Of a stretch of 64,000 bases of DNA, positions 33,041 to 41,716 are shown one piece after another (the stretch's first letter is position 1; each line of letters starts with the position of its first letter). Location of the stretch: the NCBI RefSeq assembly GCF_003664255.1, contig NZ_RCCV01000003.1:852395-916394 (forward strand). The letters are read 5' to 3'. Both the position numbers and the translations under genes were made by a program. The notes beneath the pieces were generated by a model. The model had not been told where the DNA came from. It did not search any database and saw only the letters and a list, made by a program, of their open reading frames with translations. Source of the stretch: Micromonospora sp. M71_S20 (GTDB lineage Bacteria; Actinomycetota; Actinomycetes; Mycobacteriales; Micromonosporaceae).

Positions 33041-34116
33041 ACCGTGGACGAATCGGACTCAGTGTGGCGGTCATCGCCGCGCTGCTGTTGTGCGTTGTGC
33101 CGGTGACGGTGGTGCTCACCGACGACACGCCGGCAGCGGCGTGCACCGCCACCGGCCCGTCGCCCTCATCCACGAGCAAGGTAAGGGCTGTGGGGCGGTG
33201 GAACGCCGAGCAGGTCGGCAGCGCCGCGCAGATCGTCGCCGTGGGACGGCAGCGTGGTGTGCCGGCCCGGGGGTGGATCATCGCGGTGGCCACCGCGATG
33301 GTCGAGTCGAGCCTGCGTAACCTGCGCGGCGGCGACCGCGACTCCCTCGGCCTGTTCCAGCAGCGGCCCAGCCAGGGATGGGGCACGCCCGCACAGATCC
33401 TCGATCCCGTCTACGCGAGCGGCAAGTTCTACGACAAGCTGCTGCGCATCGACGGCTGGGAGCGCCTGCCATTGACCGTGGCCGCGCAGCGGGTGCAGGT
33501 CTCGGCGTTTCCCGACCGCTACGGCCAGTACGAGCACGACGCCGAGCAGGTCGTCGCCGCAGTCGCCGGTGTTACCACGATCGCCGAGCTACCCGGGGCC
33601 AGCCTCGCCACGTGTCCAGGCGGTCCAGTGACGGTGGCGGCGTCGGGGTGGACGGTGCCGTTGCGCGCGGCGGTGGGCAGCGGCTACGGGCCACGCGCCG
33701 GCCGGCTGCACGCCGGCGTGGACCTCAGCGTGCCCCGCAACACCATCATCCGGGCGGCCAGCGCCGGGCAGGTGGTGTGGGCCGGCTGCGACCCGAGCAC
33801 CGGCAACTGCGACATCGACGGCAGCCCGAGCACCCGGGGATGCGGCTGGTACGTCGACCTCGTGCACGCCGGCGGCTACGGCACCCGCTACTGCCACCTG
33901 GTCCGCCGTCCTGATGTCGCCGAGGGCGACACCGTGCAGGCCGGACAGCAGATCGGGCTGGTTGGCACCAGCGGCCACTCCTCCGGCCCGCACCTGCACT
34001 TCCAAACCCACCAGCGGGTCTGCTCCGGGTCGCGCTGCGACCTGGCCAACGCCAACTCCACCGATCCGGTGCCGTTCATGCGCCACCGCAGCGCGGCACT
34101 CGGCGAAAGGGGGTGA
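33037..34116 (+). CDS. cell-wall hydrolase: lysozyme-like domain plus M23 peptidase
   Basis: 359 residues from a GTG overlapping the lipoprotein stop. An N-terminal signal/anchor helix (residues 6-28) is followed by a lysozyme-like domain with the catalytic Glu in ATAMVESSLRN and the SLGLFQQRPSQGWG motif. Residues about 200-345 form an M23 metallopeptidase with zinc ligands His and Asp in RLHAGVDLSVP and the later HLHF motif (PHLHFQTH). Such two-enzyme proteins open peptidoglycan for the transfer channel, the VirB1 role. It closes the main transfer block. Confidence 0.92.
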   Translation: MNRGRIGLSVAVIAALLLCVVPVTVVLTDDTPAAACTATGPSPSSTSKVRAVGRWNAEQVGSAAQIVAVGRQRGVPARGWIIAVATAMVESSLRNLRGGDRDSLGLFQQRPSQGWGTPAQILDPVYASGKFYDKLLRIDGWERLPLTVAAQRVQVSAFPDRYGQYEHDAEQVVAAVAGVTTIAELPGASLATCPGGPVTVAASGWTVPLRAAVGSGYGPRAGRLHAGVDLSVPRNTIIRAASAGQVVWAGCDPSTGNCDIDGSPSTRGCGWYVDLVHAGGYGTRYCHLVRRPDVAEGDTVQAGQQIGLVGTSGHSSGPHLHFQTHQRVCSGSRCDLANANSTDPVPFMRHRSAALGERG

Positions 34117-34119
34117 GGC

Positions 34120-34138
34120 GCCAACAGCAGACGTTGGC
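34120..34138. promoter_or_regulatory. GCCAAC-N7-GTTGGC inverted repeat
   Basis: A 6-base stem with a 7-base loop right after the hydrolase stop. It could be a small transcript hairpin. It also uses the same CCAAC/GTTGG words and 7-base gap as the XRE operators, but in the opposite order. Confidence 0.35.
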
Positions 34139-34172
34139 AGGTAGGTCATCAGCCACAACGGGGGGAGACAAC

Positions 34173-34316
34173 ATGTATGACGAGGATGAGGAGACCGAGC
34201 GTCCGCGCCGGCCGGCACCGCAACCGCCGCCGCCGACCGACCGCGGCGGGCAGATCGGGCAGCGCCGCAACCGCAAGCCCCACCGGCGCGCGCCACGGCG
34301 CAGGTGGATGCGATGA
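34173..34316 (+). CDS. 47-residue basic/proline-rich protein
   Basis: The ATG follows GGGGGGAGA and the stop overlaps the MarR start (ATGCGATGA). The product begins MYDEDEETERP, has a run of prolines, and ends very basic (RRNRKPHRRAPRRRWMR). No domain is recognised; it is likely a disordered DNA- or RNA-interacting peptide, or a leader for the MarR gene. Confidence 0.5.
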   Translation: MYDEDEETERPRRPAPQPPPPTDRGGQIGQRRNRKPHRRAPRRRWMR

Positions 34317-34846
34317 ACGCCGCCACCGACCGCCGGCCACGTCGCGTCGGCGGCGTCTACCGGCCGCCGGTCAATGCGGCGCGGATGCCGACGCCCCGGC
34401 CGGGTCCGCTGGCGCAACTGGTGCGCACCGCCAACACCCTGCGCGCCCAGATCGAACGCGACGTGCTGCGCGACGAAGGGTTGACGTGGACCACGTACGA
34501 CGTGCTCGTGTTGGTCTGTGCCCGCCGGGCGGTGGAGACCCGCGCGGCGGCCGTCGAGGTCGGCATCGCCAAGGCCACCTTGACGGCCGCCCTCGTGTCG
34601 CTCGTCGATCGAGGGCTGGTCCGCCGGGACCTGCACGAGGAGGACCGGCGGCGGGTGGTCCTGCGCCCGACCCAGGCCGGCGTGGAACTGGCCCGCCGTG
34701 TCCAAGGCCCTGTCGAAGCCGCACAATCCCGGCTGTTCAGCGAGCCGGGCATGCCCTCGGAAGACAGCCTTGCCCGCGTCCTGCGGTCCCTCGCGACCCG
34801 CTCACAGCAGGACAGGACCGCCGACGAGCCGGATGAAACCCGGTGA
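34313..34846 (+). CDS. MarR-family transcriptional regulator
   Basis: 177 residues. The winged helix is visible as LTWTTYDVLVLVCARRAV, then AAAVEVGIAKATLTAALVSLVDRGLV and the wing LHEEDRRRVVLRPTQAG (residues about 55-125). Flanking helices form the dimer interface. MarR proteins usually repress a neighbouring exporter and release on ligand binding; a truncated permease and an MFS exporter follow. The ATG overlaps the preceding small gene. A GTG at 34304 is a possible longer start. Confidence 0.88.
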   Translation: MNAATDRRPRRVGGVYRPPVNAARMPTPRPGPLAQLVRTANTLRAQIERDVLRDEGLTWTTYDVLVLVCARRAVETRAAAVEVGIAKATLTAALVSLVDRGLVRRDLHEEDRRRVVLRPTQAGVELARRVQGPVEAAQSRLFSEPGMPSEDSLARVLRSLATRSQQDRTADEPDETR

Positions 34847-35298
34847 CCGGGCGCATCGGGGTAGCCCGCGGCACCGCCCTGTACGTCGGGGCGGTGCTCG
34901 GGCCCGGCGTGCTGGTGCTGCCCGCGCTCGCCGTGCAGGCCGCCGGACCGGCGTCGCTGCTGGCCTGGACCGCGATGCTGGCGTTGTCGGTGCCGATCGC
35001 AGCGGCGTTCGCCGCGCTCGGCATCCGCCATCCCGACTCCGGTGGGGTGGCGACCTTCACCCGACGGGCGTTCGGACCAACGCCGGCGGCGGTCGCCGCC
35101 GCTGCCTCGACGTGGTGGCGCTACCACCCGGCGCAGCGCGACCTACCGGCCGGCAGGCCGGTGCCGAAACCCGCCGGGGGCACGAGGCCGCGACGCATCG
35201 CGGAGGTGGACGTTCAACCCCGCCGCTCGTACGACCTCGTCAATCCGGCAGCCAGGACCGCCGCAACCAGCCGAACCCATCGCAACCGACAGCGGTGA
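34843..35298 (+). pseudogene. truncated APC-family amino-acid permease
   Basis: The first 85 residues match the start of APC-superfamily permeases: the unwound first helix GTALYVGAVLGPGVLVLPALAV with its Gly-rich break, then a second helix and DSGGVATFTRRAFGP. After that the frame reads a Trp/Arg/Pro-rich stretch with no membrane helices, and it ends at residue 151; intact permeases have about 400 residues and 10-12 helices. The gene is therefore cut short after two helices. It overlaps the MarR stop, so it was once the regulated partner. Confidence 0.78.
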
Positions 35299-35306
35299 CG
35301 TCCGTT

Positions 35307-35341
35307 GGTGGTCGTCGGCACTGTCCTGGCCGGCGACCACC
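35307..35341 (+). promoter_or_regulatory. hairpin in the MFS exporter leader
   Basis: GGTGGTCGTCGG (35307-35318) pairs with CCGGCGACCACC (35330-35341) with one G-U pair around an 11-base loop. It lies between the truncated permease and the MFS start codon at 35380. It could terminate transcription from upstream or act as an attenuator for the exporter. Confidence 0.5.
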
Positions 35342-35379
35342 AGCGCCTCCTGTCCCGAGACCGGTAAAGGAGCCCTCTG

Positions 35380-36792
35380 GTGACATCCACTGTCGCACCT
35401 ACCGAAGCCTCGGCAGCCAGCGTGGCCTGGCGCCTCGGCGCCCTCTACGGCCCGGCGGTCTACGGCGTCAGCGCCGCATCCGTCGCGGTGCCCGCCGCCG
35501 CTGACGACCTCCACACCGCGCCGGCAACGGCCGTATGGATCCTGACCATCCACGCCCTGGGTCTCGGAGTCGGTGCCGCCGTCGCCGGCCGAGCCACCGA
35601 CGTGTGGGGGCCACGACGCGTCCTCACCCTCGGGGCAGTGCTGCTCGCGGCCGGGACGATGCTCTGCGCCGTGGCGACCGCTCTCGCCGTAGCTGTCGCA
35701 GGCCGCGCACTGCTCGCCACCGGATCGGGAGCGATGACCGCGACCGCTCTCACCCTGGCCGCCGGCCGGTCGTCATCGCAGCGGCCGGCGGTGCTGGCCC
35801 GACTCGGCGCCGCCATGGCACTGTTCTCTGCCACCGCACCGCTCGCCGGGGCCCTCGCCGTCACCACGTCCTGGAAGACGGCGCTCATCCTGCCCGCCCT
35901 GTCGCTGACCGCTATACCCCTGTGCTGGCCGCTCGCCCAATCCCGCCCCGCGCTGCCGGCACGGGTCGACTGGGCGGGCGCGGGTCTGCTGGTCCTCACC
36001 GCGGCGGGGCTGCTGCTGACAATTCAGTCCGCCACCCTGCACTTCCCACCGCTACCCACCCTCGGTCTGATCACGGGCACCTGCGCGCTCGCGATCCTGC
36101 TCAACCGGCACCGCCGCCGGCACCCCGACGGCTTCATCCCCGCCGTGACCAGCCAGCGACGGTTCCTCCTCGCCGGCCTGGCCGGCGCCGGCATCTACGG
36201 CGGCCTGTTCGGCTGCGTGTTCGCCGTCCCGCAGATGCTCACCCACCTCGGGTACACCGCCCAGAGCATCGGGTTGCTGCTTCTTCCGGGCGCGATCGTG
36301 GCGGCGGCGGCTGCCCGCCTCGCCGGCCACGCCACGGCCGATGTGACCCGACGGCGGGTGCTGGCTGCCACGAGCGCGCTGTTCAGCGCCAGCCTGCTGC
36401 TCGCCGCCTGGAGCCAGCAGCCGGTAACCCTGATCTGCGCGGCAACTGCCGGGTTTGCCGCCTTCGCCATCGCCCAGACGACCCTGACTCCCGCCGTCAC
36501 GGCTCACATCGACCGCGGGCAGCGAGGCGGAGCGCTCGGTCCGCTGAACCTCATGTTCTTCATCGGGGGCGCGCTGGGCGCCGCGACGTGCTCGGCGTTG
36601 TGGCAGCCGTGGGGACTGCCCGCGGCCCTCGCCACCATGGCCGCGCTACCAGCAATCAGCGTGGTAGCCGCACGTGCGGCGCTGCGCGAGCCACAGCGGG
36701 CCAGATGGAGCGGAACGAGCGGTGGTATGCGCCCTCGGGCAGGAGAGGCCGCTGGGCAGACCGGCAGCACACCCTTTCGTAACATCCTGTAG
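35380..36792 (+). CDS. MFS efflux transporter (DHA2-like)
   Basis: 470 residues from a GTG preceded by AAAGGAG. Twelve to fourteen hydrophobic helices are visible. Motif A (GRATDVWGPRRVLTLG) follows helix 2, and the helix 5 antiporter signature survives in GAAMALFSATAPLAGALAV. The later half has the usual second set with a long loop. DHA2 proteins expel drugs by proton antiport. With a MarR gene upstream, a resistance cassette is likely; the substrate is unknown. Confidence 0.9.
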   Translation: MTSTVAPTEASAASVAWRLGALYGPAVYGVSAASVAVPAAADDLHTAPATAVWILTIHALGLGVGAAVAGRATDVWGPRRVLTLGAVLLAAGTMLCAVATALAVAVAGRALLATGSGAMTATALTLAAGRSSSQRPAVLARLGAAMALFSATAPLAGALAVTTSWKTALILPALSLTAIPLCWPLAQSRPALPARVDWAGAGLLVLTAAGLLLTIQSATLHFPPLPTLGLITGTCALAILLNRHRRRHPDGFIPAVTSQRRFLLAGLAGAGIYGGLFGCVFAVPQMLTHLGYTAQSIGLLLLPGAIVAAAAARLAGHATADVTRRRVLAATSALFSASLLLAAWSQQPVTLICAATAGFAAFAIAQTTLTPAVTAHIDRGQRGGALGPLNLMFFIGGALGAATCSALWQPWGLPAALATMAALPAISVVAARAALREPQRARWSGTSGGMRPRAGEAAGQTGSTPFRNIL

Positions 36793-36824
36793 TCGATCGG
36801 TAGCTGTGAATGGGGAGAGTTGGT

Positions 36825-38630
36825 ATGAGCCACGGCAGCGCGGCAAAGGACCGCGAAGACCAAGCTGAATCGATTGGCGAACCGGCCGTCGACCTACGGG
36901 AGGTGCTGCTCAAGCTCGGTAGGCACCTGTGGGATGAGGTGCGGAACACTCGGGGCGACAACTGGCCACCGCCCTGGCTGGTCCTCGCGGCGGCTGGCAT
37001 CGGGGTTGGCGTCGTGCTGATGCTGATCGTGCCGGTCGTGCGCGGATTGCTTGGCGGCGCAGGTGACGCGCTCGCGGCCCTGGCCGGCTGGACCCACGAC
37101 CAGGCGTACGCACAGGTCGTGCTCGCGCCGGTACGCCGATATCTGCAAACCCACGCTGAGGGTCTGCCAATCGCGGCGGAAACGCTGTGGTGGACATGGT
37201 GCGCCACCGGCATCGTGCTGCTGGCCCTGTGCGTGCTGCGCGTCGTCGCCGCACGCATCGGATGGCTCCTGTACGGAACGGCCACCACCGCGATGGTGGT
37301 GTCCGCGACGCCTGGCGGCGGGCGCTGGATCGCGGCGGCCGTCAGCGCCTTGTGGTGGGTGCTGTTGTCGATTCCCGCCTTCGGCAGGCGCGGGTCCTCA
37401 CCGGTGGTGGTGCTTCCCGCACTACCCACTGGCGCAGCACCTGCGTTGCCCGAGGCTACGGACGCGGCGGCACAAGTGGACTTCGGCGGGAGCGACCTAC
37501 GGTCTCCATCAGTTCCCGACGATCACGCGGCCTGGGCCGCAGCACTCTACGAGCGACAGCTTCGTAGAGCCAACTTCGCCCCACCCGCCGCAACGCCCGT
37601 GACCTGGACGGCTGCGGCTACAGGCCCGACAACCTTCACCGCCGTGGAGGGCAACCGCCGCGTCAGCGGCATCGTCATCAACGGGCTCGCCGCCGAGGAC
37701 CTGCTGCGACAACTGGCAACGCCCGCAGGCGCCAGCGCCACCGTGCAGTGGACGACCAACCCACCCCAAACACCCCGACGCCGCCGACCGACGGATCAGG
37801 GCTTCGCCGGGACCCCGCCGATCGCCGACTTCGTGGTGGACAGTACGGACGCCCTACCCGCGCTGGTCGCAGCAATCATCGAGACCAGAAGCCGGTGGCG
37901 CGACCTTGACGTCAACGAGCACATCTCAGCTCGTGCGGACCTGCTCAACCGCACCGCCCCGCTAATATCCAATGCCGCCGACTGCATGCCCGAATCCGAC
38001 GACGGCGTCTACCTCGGCAGCATTCGGCTCAACGACTGGATCTCCGTAGACACAGTCGTCGGCGGCAACGCTTCGCGTTGGAACGACTTCGACCTACACC
38101 GCCCGTACATCGTTGGGCTGATCATCCAAAAGCTGCTGACGGCAGCCGACCCCGAAGCAGCCGTCACCGAAATCCTGACCGACGATGGCCATGCCTGCAT
38201 GCGCCGTTACAACGGCCCCGCAGGTCCCCTGCACCGCCTTGGCAGGAACGGCACCCACCGCACACACGCTTTCCGCATCCTCGGCCTACCGATCATGGCC
38301 GCCGAAGTAGCAATCGACGCACTACCGCTGCGCATCGACGCCATGAGCACCTGGGGACAGGGCAACTGGGGCGACAGCTACGACGGCCCAGCTGACCGGA
38401 TGTGGCACGCCCTGCGCGACCGCGGCCTACTCGACGGAAACATCACCGGCAGCGGCCCGCACGCCAAACTAGAGCCATACCGCACCGCTGCTCCCTGGCT
38501 CCTCGGTAACCCACGCACCGCCGCCGCCGTCAGCGCGGCGTACGAACGGATCTATCCAGGAGCTCTCGGCATCCCGGCCGACGCGATGACCGGCCCGCAA
38601 CAATGGCTCCGCTGGCTACTTCGCGCCTAG
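36825..38630 (+). CDS. large membrane protein with ParB-like GTHR motif
   Basis: 601 residues; ATG 36825 has GGGGAGAG upstream, and an ATG at 36810 is the alternative. Four transmembrane helices lie in residues about 50-190 ([39 protein letters not shown] and two more), followed by about 400 cytosolic residues. The C-terminal part contains [21 protein letters not shown] (core [13 protein letters not shown]), similar to the DGNHR loop of ParB/sulfiredoxin-fold enzymes. I recognise no named family. It is cargo between the exporter and Lsr2 genes, with codon use and G+C a little lower than the transfer operon. Confidence 0.75.
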   Translation: MSHGSAAKDREDQAESIGEPAVDLREVLLKLGRHLWDEVRNTRGDNWPPPWLVLAAAGIGVGVVLMLIVPVVRGLLGGAGDALAALAGWTHDQAYAQVVLAPVRRYLQTHAEGLPIAAETLWWTWCATGIVLLALCVLRVVAARIGWLLYGTATTAMVVSATPGGGRWIAAAVSALWWVLLSIPAFGRRGSSPVVVLPALPTGAAPALPEATDAAAQVDFGGSDLRSPSVPDDHAAWAAALYERQLRRANFAPPAATPVTWTAAATGPTTFTAVEGNRRVSGIVINGLAAEDLLRQLATPAGASATVQWTTNPPQTPRRRRPTDQGFAGTPPIADFVVDSTDALPALVAAIIETRSRWRDLDVNEHISARADLLNRTAPLISNAADCMPESDDGVYLGSIRLNDWISVDTVVGGNASRWNDFDLHRPYIVGLIIQKLLTAADPEAAVTEILTDDGHACMRRYNGPAGPLHRLGRNGTHRTHAFRILGLPIMAAEVAIDALPLRIDAMSTWGQGNWGDSYDGPADRMWHALRDRGLLDGNITGSGPHAKLEPYRTAAPWLLGNPRTAAAVSAAYERIYPGALGIPADAMTGPQQWLRWLLRA

Positions 38631-38952
38631 CGAAGAATTCTGCCCGATATGCCTGACTGGCGCCCGGGGGTCAACCACATGCCAGGCTGGGGATGTGCCT
38701 GACGTCGGCGATCCGCAGGCTCATGTTTCTGTGATGAGGGTATTACGGTCAGCGGTGAAGGTGAGGCAGTTGCCTGGTGCGCGCAAGTCACTGCTTGTTC
38801 TTGGGGTGACATCGTGGTCGGCCGTCCCCGCGGCGGTTATGGATGAGGTTGGGGAGGCATGCCCGGTATTCAAAGGTGAACCCTTGGAATTCCGTTATCC
38901 GATGCAGGGGGCTATTATCCGGGGCACGCAACTCAAGCTGAAGGACGACGCG
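38631..38952. other. AT-richer leader region of lsr2
   Basis: About 320 bases with clearly lower G+C than the surroundings, especially 38820-38950 (runs such as TTCAAAGG, GGAATTCCG and GCTATTATCC). An open frame runs through it into lsr2, but it has no domain and the Lsr2 family start is at 38953. AT-rich DNA ahead of an Lsr2 gene fits self-silencing by Lsr2, which binds AT-rich DNA. Confidence 0.45.
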
Positions 38953-39333
38953 GTGGCTAAGCAGACCATTCATAAGCTCATCGACGACCTGGACGGAGGT
39001 GACGCTGACGAAACCGTCAAGTTCGCTCTCGACGGTGTCCAGTACGAGATTGACCTGTCAGCTTCCAACGCCGACAAGCTTCGGGACCTCTTCAAGCCCT
39101 ATACCAGCCATGGGGCGAAGGTTGCCCGCGGTGGCATCGCTGCCGGCGGTCGAGTAGCCCGAACTTCTGCGACTCCAGCCGCTTCGCGTCGTGCCGGCAG
39201 CGGCACCGCCGTCAATCGGGAGCAGAACAAAGCGATCCGGGATTGGGCAAAGAGGACCGGGAAGGCTGTTTCGGACCGGGGACGGATCCCGCAGGAAGTG
39301 GTGGATGAGTATCACCGGAGCGCGGGGCGCTGA
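38953..39333 (+). CDS. lsr2: Lsr2-family nucleoid-associated xenogeneic silencer
   Basis: 126 residues. GTG 38953 is preferred because it gives the family N-terminus ([21 protein letters not shown]) and has AAGGA 8 bases upstream; the frame upstream is open but unrelated. Residues 1-65 form the oligomerisation domain with [26 protein letters not shown] (core [13 protein letters not shown]). The C-terminal DNA-binding domain has [19 protein letters not shown] with the AT-hook-like RGR and ends in [11 protein letters not shown]. Lsr2 bridges AT-rich foreign DNA, so this ICE-borne copy could silence the element or interact with the host copy. Confidence 0.95.
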   Translation: MAKQTIHKLIDDLDGGDADETVKFALDGVQYEIDLSASNADKLRDLFKPYTSHGAKVARGGIAAGGRVARTSATPAASRRAGSGTAVNREQNKAIRDWAKRTGKAVSDRGRIPQEVVDEYHRSAGR

Positions 39334-39428
39334 CCAGCGTCCAGCGGCATGCCAACATCGCGCCCTGCGTAGCAATCCTGCGTCGGGCGGCGCCGCGCCT
39401 GCAAGGGCGATGGCGCGACGGCGGCGCG

Positions 39429-39755
39429 TCACGACGAGTCGCCGCCAGCGGAACGACCCTGATGAGGCGGAGATCCGCTGTGCTGCTCGCGCCATCGCCC
39501 TGCGGTCTCAGCCCGCAGGAGTCGATCGACCATCGCTTCGGCCTCGTCGTGGGAGTCGTACGTCCACCGCAGCACCTTCCCGCTCTCGGTGTCCCCTGCT
39601 CGCGCGACGACCTGCCACCGTGTCTGACGAATCAGCCACACGTCGCGCCGGGCCAAGCGGCCCCAGGTCCCGTTCCACCACCGTCGGGTGATCTCCTCCT
39701 CCACCCCCGGATCGTACACACGTTCGACTGCTGCGCGGCGGGTGGACAGGCTCAT
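39429..39755 (-). CDS. conserved hypothetical protein, Trp-rich
   Basis: 108 residues, starting MSLSTRRAAVERVYDPG. The middle has WWNGTWGRLARRDVWLIRQTRWQVVARAG (core RDVWLIRQTRWQVVA) and a helix HDEAEAMVDRLLRAE, similar in style to short actinobacterial ICE/phage proteins. Function unknown. The ATG overlaps the stop of the leftward gene before it (GAATGA), so the two form an operon. Confidence 0.62.
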   Translation of the reverse strand: MSLSTRRAAVERVYDPGVEEEITRRWWNGTWGRLARRDVWLIRQTRWQVVARAGDTESGKVLRWTYDSHDEAEAMVDRLLRAETAGRWREQHSGSPPHQGRSAGGDSS

Positions 39756-39955
39756 TCGCAGTGGTCTTGGCCGCCGCGGTCTCGCGGCTGGCAGCAATCG
39801 GGTCGGTGACGGTAGATGCGCAGGCTCGGGCCGTTGCGCTGGTGACCGTGGTCGCCGGTGATCTCGTAGAGGCGCGCCCGCCACAACGCCGTCTCGCCGC
39901 CTGCGGAGACGACCTGACCATCGCCTGGGCCGCCTCTGAGCAGCACGTCCATCAC
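39752..39955 (-). CDS. small conserved hypothetical protein
   Basis: 67 residues beginning MMDVLLRGGPGDGQVV, a strand-loop opening common in small phage and ICE proteins that carry GGPxDGQ. It contains a CC pair and an acidic end. The ATG at 39955 or 39952 may be used. It is translationally coupled to the Trp-rich gene that follows. No function is known. Confidence 0.58.
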   Translation of the reverse strand: MMDVLLRGGPGDGQVVSAGGETALWRARLYEITGDHGHQRNGPSLRIYRHRPDCCQPRDRGGQDHCE

Positions 39956-40146
39956 CTAACGGTACGCATCTGCGTCGGTTCGAGTCGGACTTGGCCGCTG
40001 CCCGCAGCCACGGCGAGGGTTGTAAGGTTCAGCCTGTAAGGGTGCTAGAATTTTATGTTTAGAAGTGGCAGGAAGACCCCCGCCCCGGCTTCCCAGGCGA
40101 GAGGCGGAGGCCCTTCCTCACCGGTTGGGGCTCAGTTGACGGTCAG

Positions 40147-40305
40147 TCAGTTGGGCCCACATCCGTTTCCGGCCAGCGTCACCGCCAGCCCTACGGCGTA
40201 GGTGAGCACCTTGAGTATCAGTGCCACCCACTCCCCGACGTCTCGCCACCGGTTGGCGTCGGTTCGCCGGTTCCTGGTGGGCCGTGAAGGCCCCTTGCGG
40301 CGCAT
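40147..40305 (-). CDS. 52-residue single-helix membrane peptide
   Basis: A short frame read from the sequence: a very basic N-terminus (RRKGPSRPTRNRRTDANRW) then one hydrophobic helix (WVALILKVLTYAVGLAVTLAG) and a short tail. GGAGGA lies 11 bases before the ATG. The basic-then-hydrophobic layout resembles small membrane peptides of mobile elements and type I-like toxins. No partner is clear. Low-to-moderate support, since the frame is short. Confidence 0.4.
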   Translation of the reverse strand: MRRKGPSRPTRNRRTDANRWRDVGEWVALILKVLTYAVGLAVTLAGNGCGPN

Positions 40306-40542
40306 GGTCAACTGTGTCCTCCGGGTTGTAGTTGAAGTGGAGGACGGTCGTCCCCCGGCCGGAGGAACGACCCCGGTCCAGCTTCAACCCCAGTTCAAGC
40401 AACCCAAAGACACCGCAGCCTTAACAGCGCTTGGCACACAATAGCGAGCGATGGCGGCGGGTTGCGTCTCGCGCTGCTCTTTCGCACGTATGTCTTGAAT
40501 GGCTGAGGCGGGGGTCAGCGTGAACCGACCGCTGCAAGGTCT

Positions 40543-41433
40543 TTATCGGGACGTGGCGGGGAGGGGCACGTCGTCGATCCACGTGGGCGCGAGTTGACCG
40601 TCTGGACCGGGGAGGATGAACCGGTATCCGTCCGCGTCGGCGACGACCTCCACTGCGTCGATTGCGTCGAGTAGGGCGTGGATGCGGGGGAAGGCCGCGC
40701 TGCGGATCCGTGACGCGATGTCGGGGACGTTCATGATGGACAGGGCCCAGCCGGCGAGGTTGGCCGGACTCTTCGGATTGATTTGTTCGGCGCGTCGGGC
40801 GGCGTCGCTGTCGAGCACGAACGCTTCGGTGTCGAGGACCCGGTACATGAGCTGCGTGCCCTTGCGGGGGATGGGGATCTCCGTGCCGGGCCACAGCTCG
40901 GCCGGCAGCGCGTGGCTGGCGGCGCCGACTCGGCCCACCAGGGGCATCGGCTCGCTGGCCAGCTCGGGGAACTGCTGGATGGTGGGGTCCACCAGTCGCT
41001 GCATCTGCGGTAGCCACAGCACGACGTGCCCCGCGTAGGCGTCGGTCTCCCATCTGGCGTTCTCCCCGTAGAGGCTGGTGCTGGCCCCGGGCGGTTCGAC
41101 GAGCACCGAGACGGGCGTGATTCGGGCGTCGATGCCGAAGATCGCGTAGAGCCGTTTCAGGATCAGGCAGGCGTCGATGCAGACGTTCGCCGCTTTGCCC
41201 CGCAGGTGGTCGACCAGGAGCACCACGGGCAGGAATGTCACGGCGAAGTCCGGTGGTACCTGCGTCATCATCAACACCGCCCGCTCCGTGTCGACGTGCA
41301 ACCGGCCAGACCGGTACGTCACTGTGCGGGACTCACCGCCTGGCCCGATCAGCGTCTTCGACTGTGCGGGGCCCAACGACTTCCCGGGACCCAGCGGGAC
41401 CCGCTTCGGCTGACGCTTCTTCGACTTCGGCAT
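40543..41433 (-). CDS. transglutaminase/papain-like fold protein of unknown role
   Basis: 296 residues, starting with a basic tail (MPKSKKRQPKRVPLGPGKSL). A Cys in ANVCIDACLILKRLYAIFGI sits at the start of a helix, a His in AYAGHVVLWLP starts a strand, and an Asp follows in QRLVDPTIQQF. Cys-helix, His-strand, Asp is the order of transglutaminase-like and N-acetyltransferase-like enzymes, so a thiol catalytic fold is likely. I do not recognise a named family. No signal peptide or membrane segment; it stands alone, divergent from DUF5954. Confidence 0.72.
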   Translation of the reverse strand: MPKSKKRQPKRVPLGPGKSLGPAQSKTLIGPGGESRTVTYRSGRLHVDTERAVLMMTQVPPDFAVTFLPVVLLVDHLRGKAANVCIDACLILKRLYAIFGIDARITPVSVLVEPPGASTSLYGENARWETDAYAGHVVLWLPQMQRLVDPTIQQFPELASEPMPLVGRVGAASHALPAELWPGTEIPIPRKGTQLMYRVLDTEAFVLDSDAARRAEQINPKSPANLAGWALSIMNVPDIASRIRSAAFPRIHALLDAIDAVEVVADADGYRFILPGPDGQLAPTWIDDVPLPATSR

Positions 41434-41716
41434 GAGGGGTGCCTCCGATGATCAGGCGACATCGACCCCCAAGAATACGTAGCGAAGTCGTCATGTGACG
41501 TCCCGTGTCGGCCCGGTGCGGCTATCGGCCGATCGTGTGCGCCGGCACGACGGATCTCACTGTGTCTCACCTTTCTTGGCTGCTCACCGGCTCAAAGCCC
41601 TGGACTGGCGACTCTGCCGGTCCCGGCGGCCCATGTGCCGTCGACGCCCGCCCGCCGGTCACCGGTGGCGGACACGCCACCTCCGCTGCCGACGGGGAGT
41701 TCGGGGTAGTCACACA

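Noticed and set aside
38695..38952. Longer lsr2 reading frame beginning at 38695
   Set aside because: The added 86 residues are not part of Lsr2 and the family start (GTG at 38953) has its own ribosome site.
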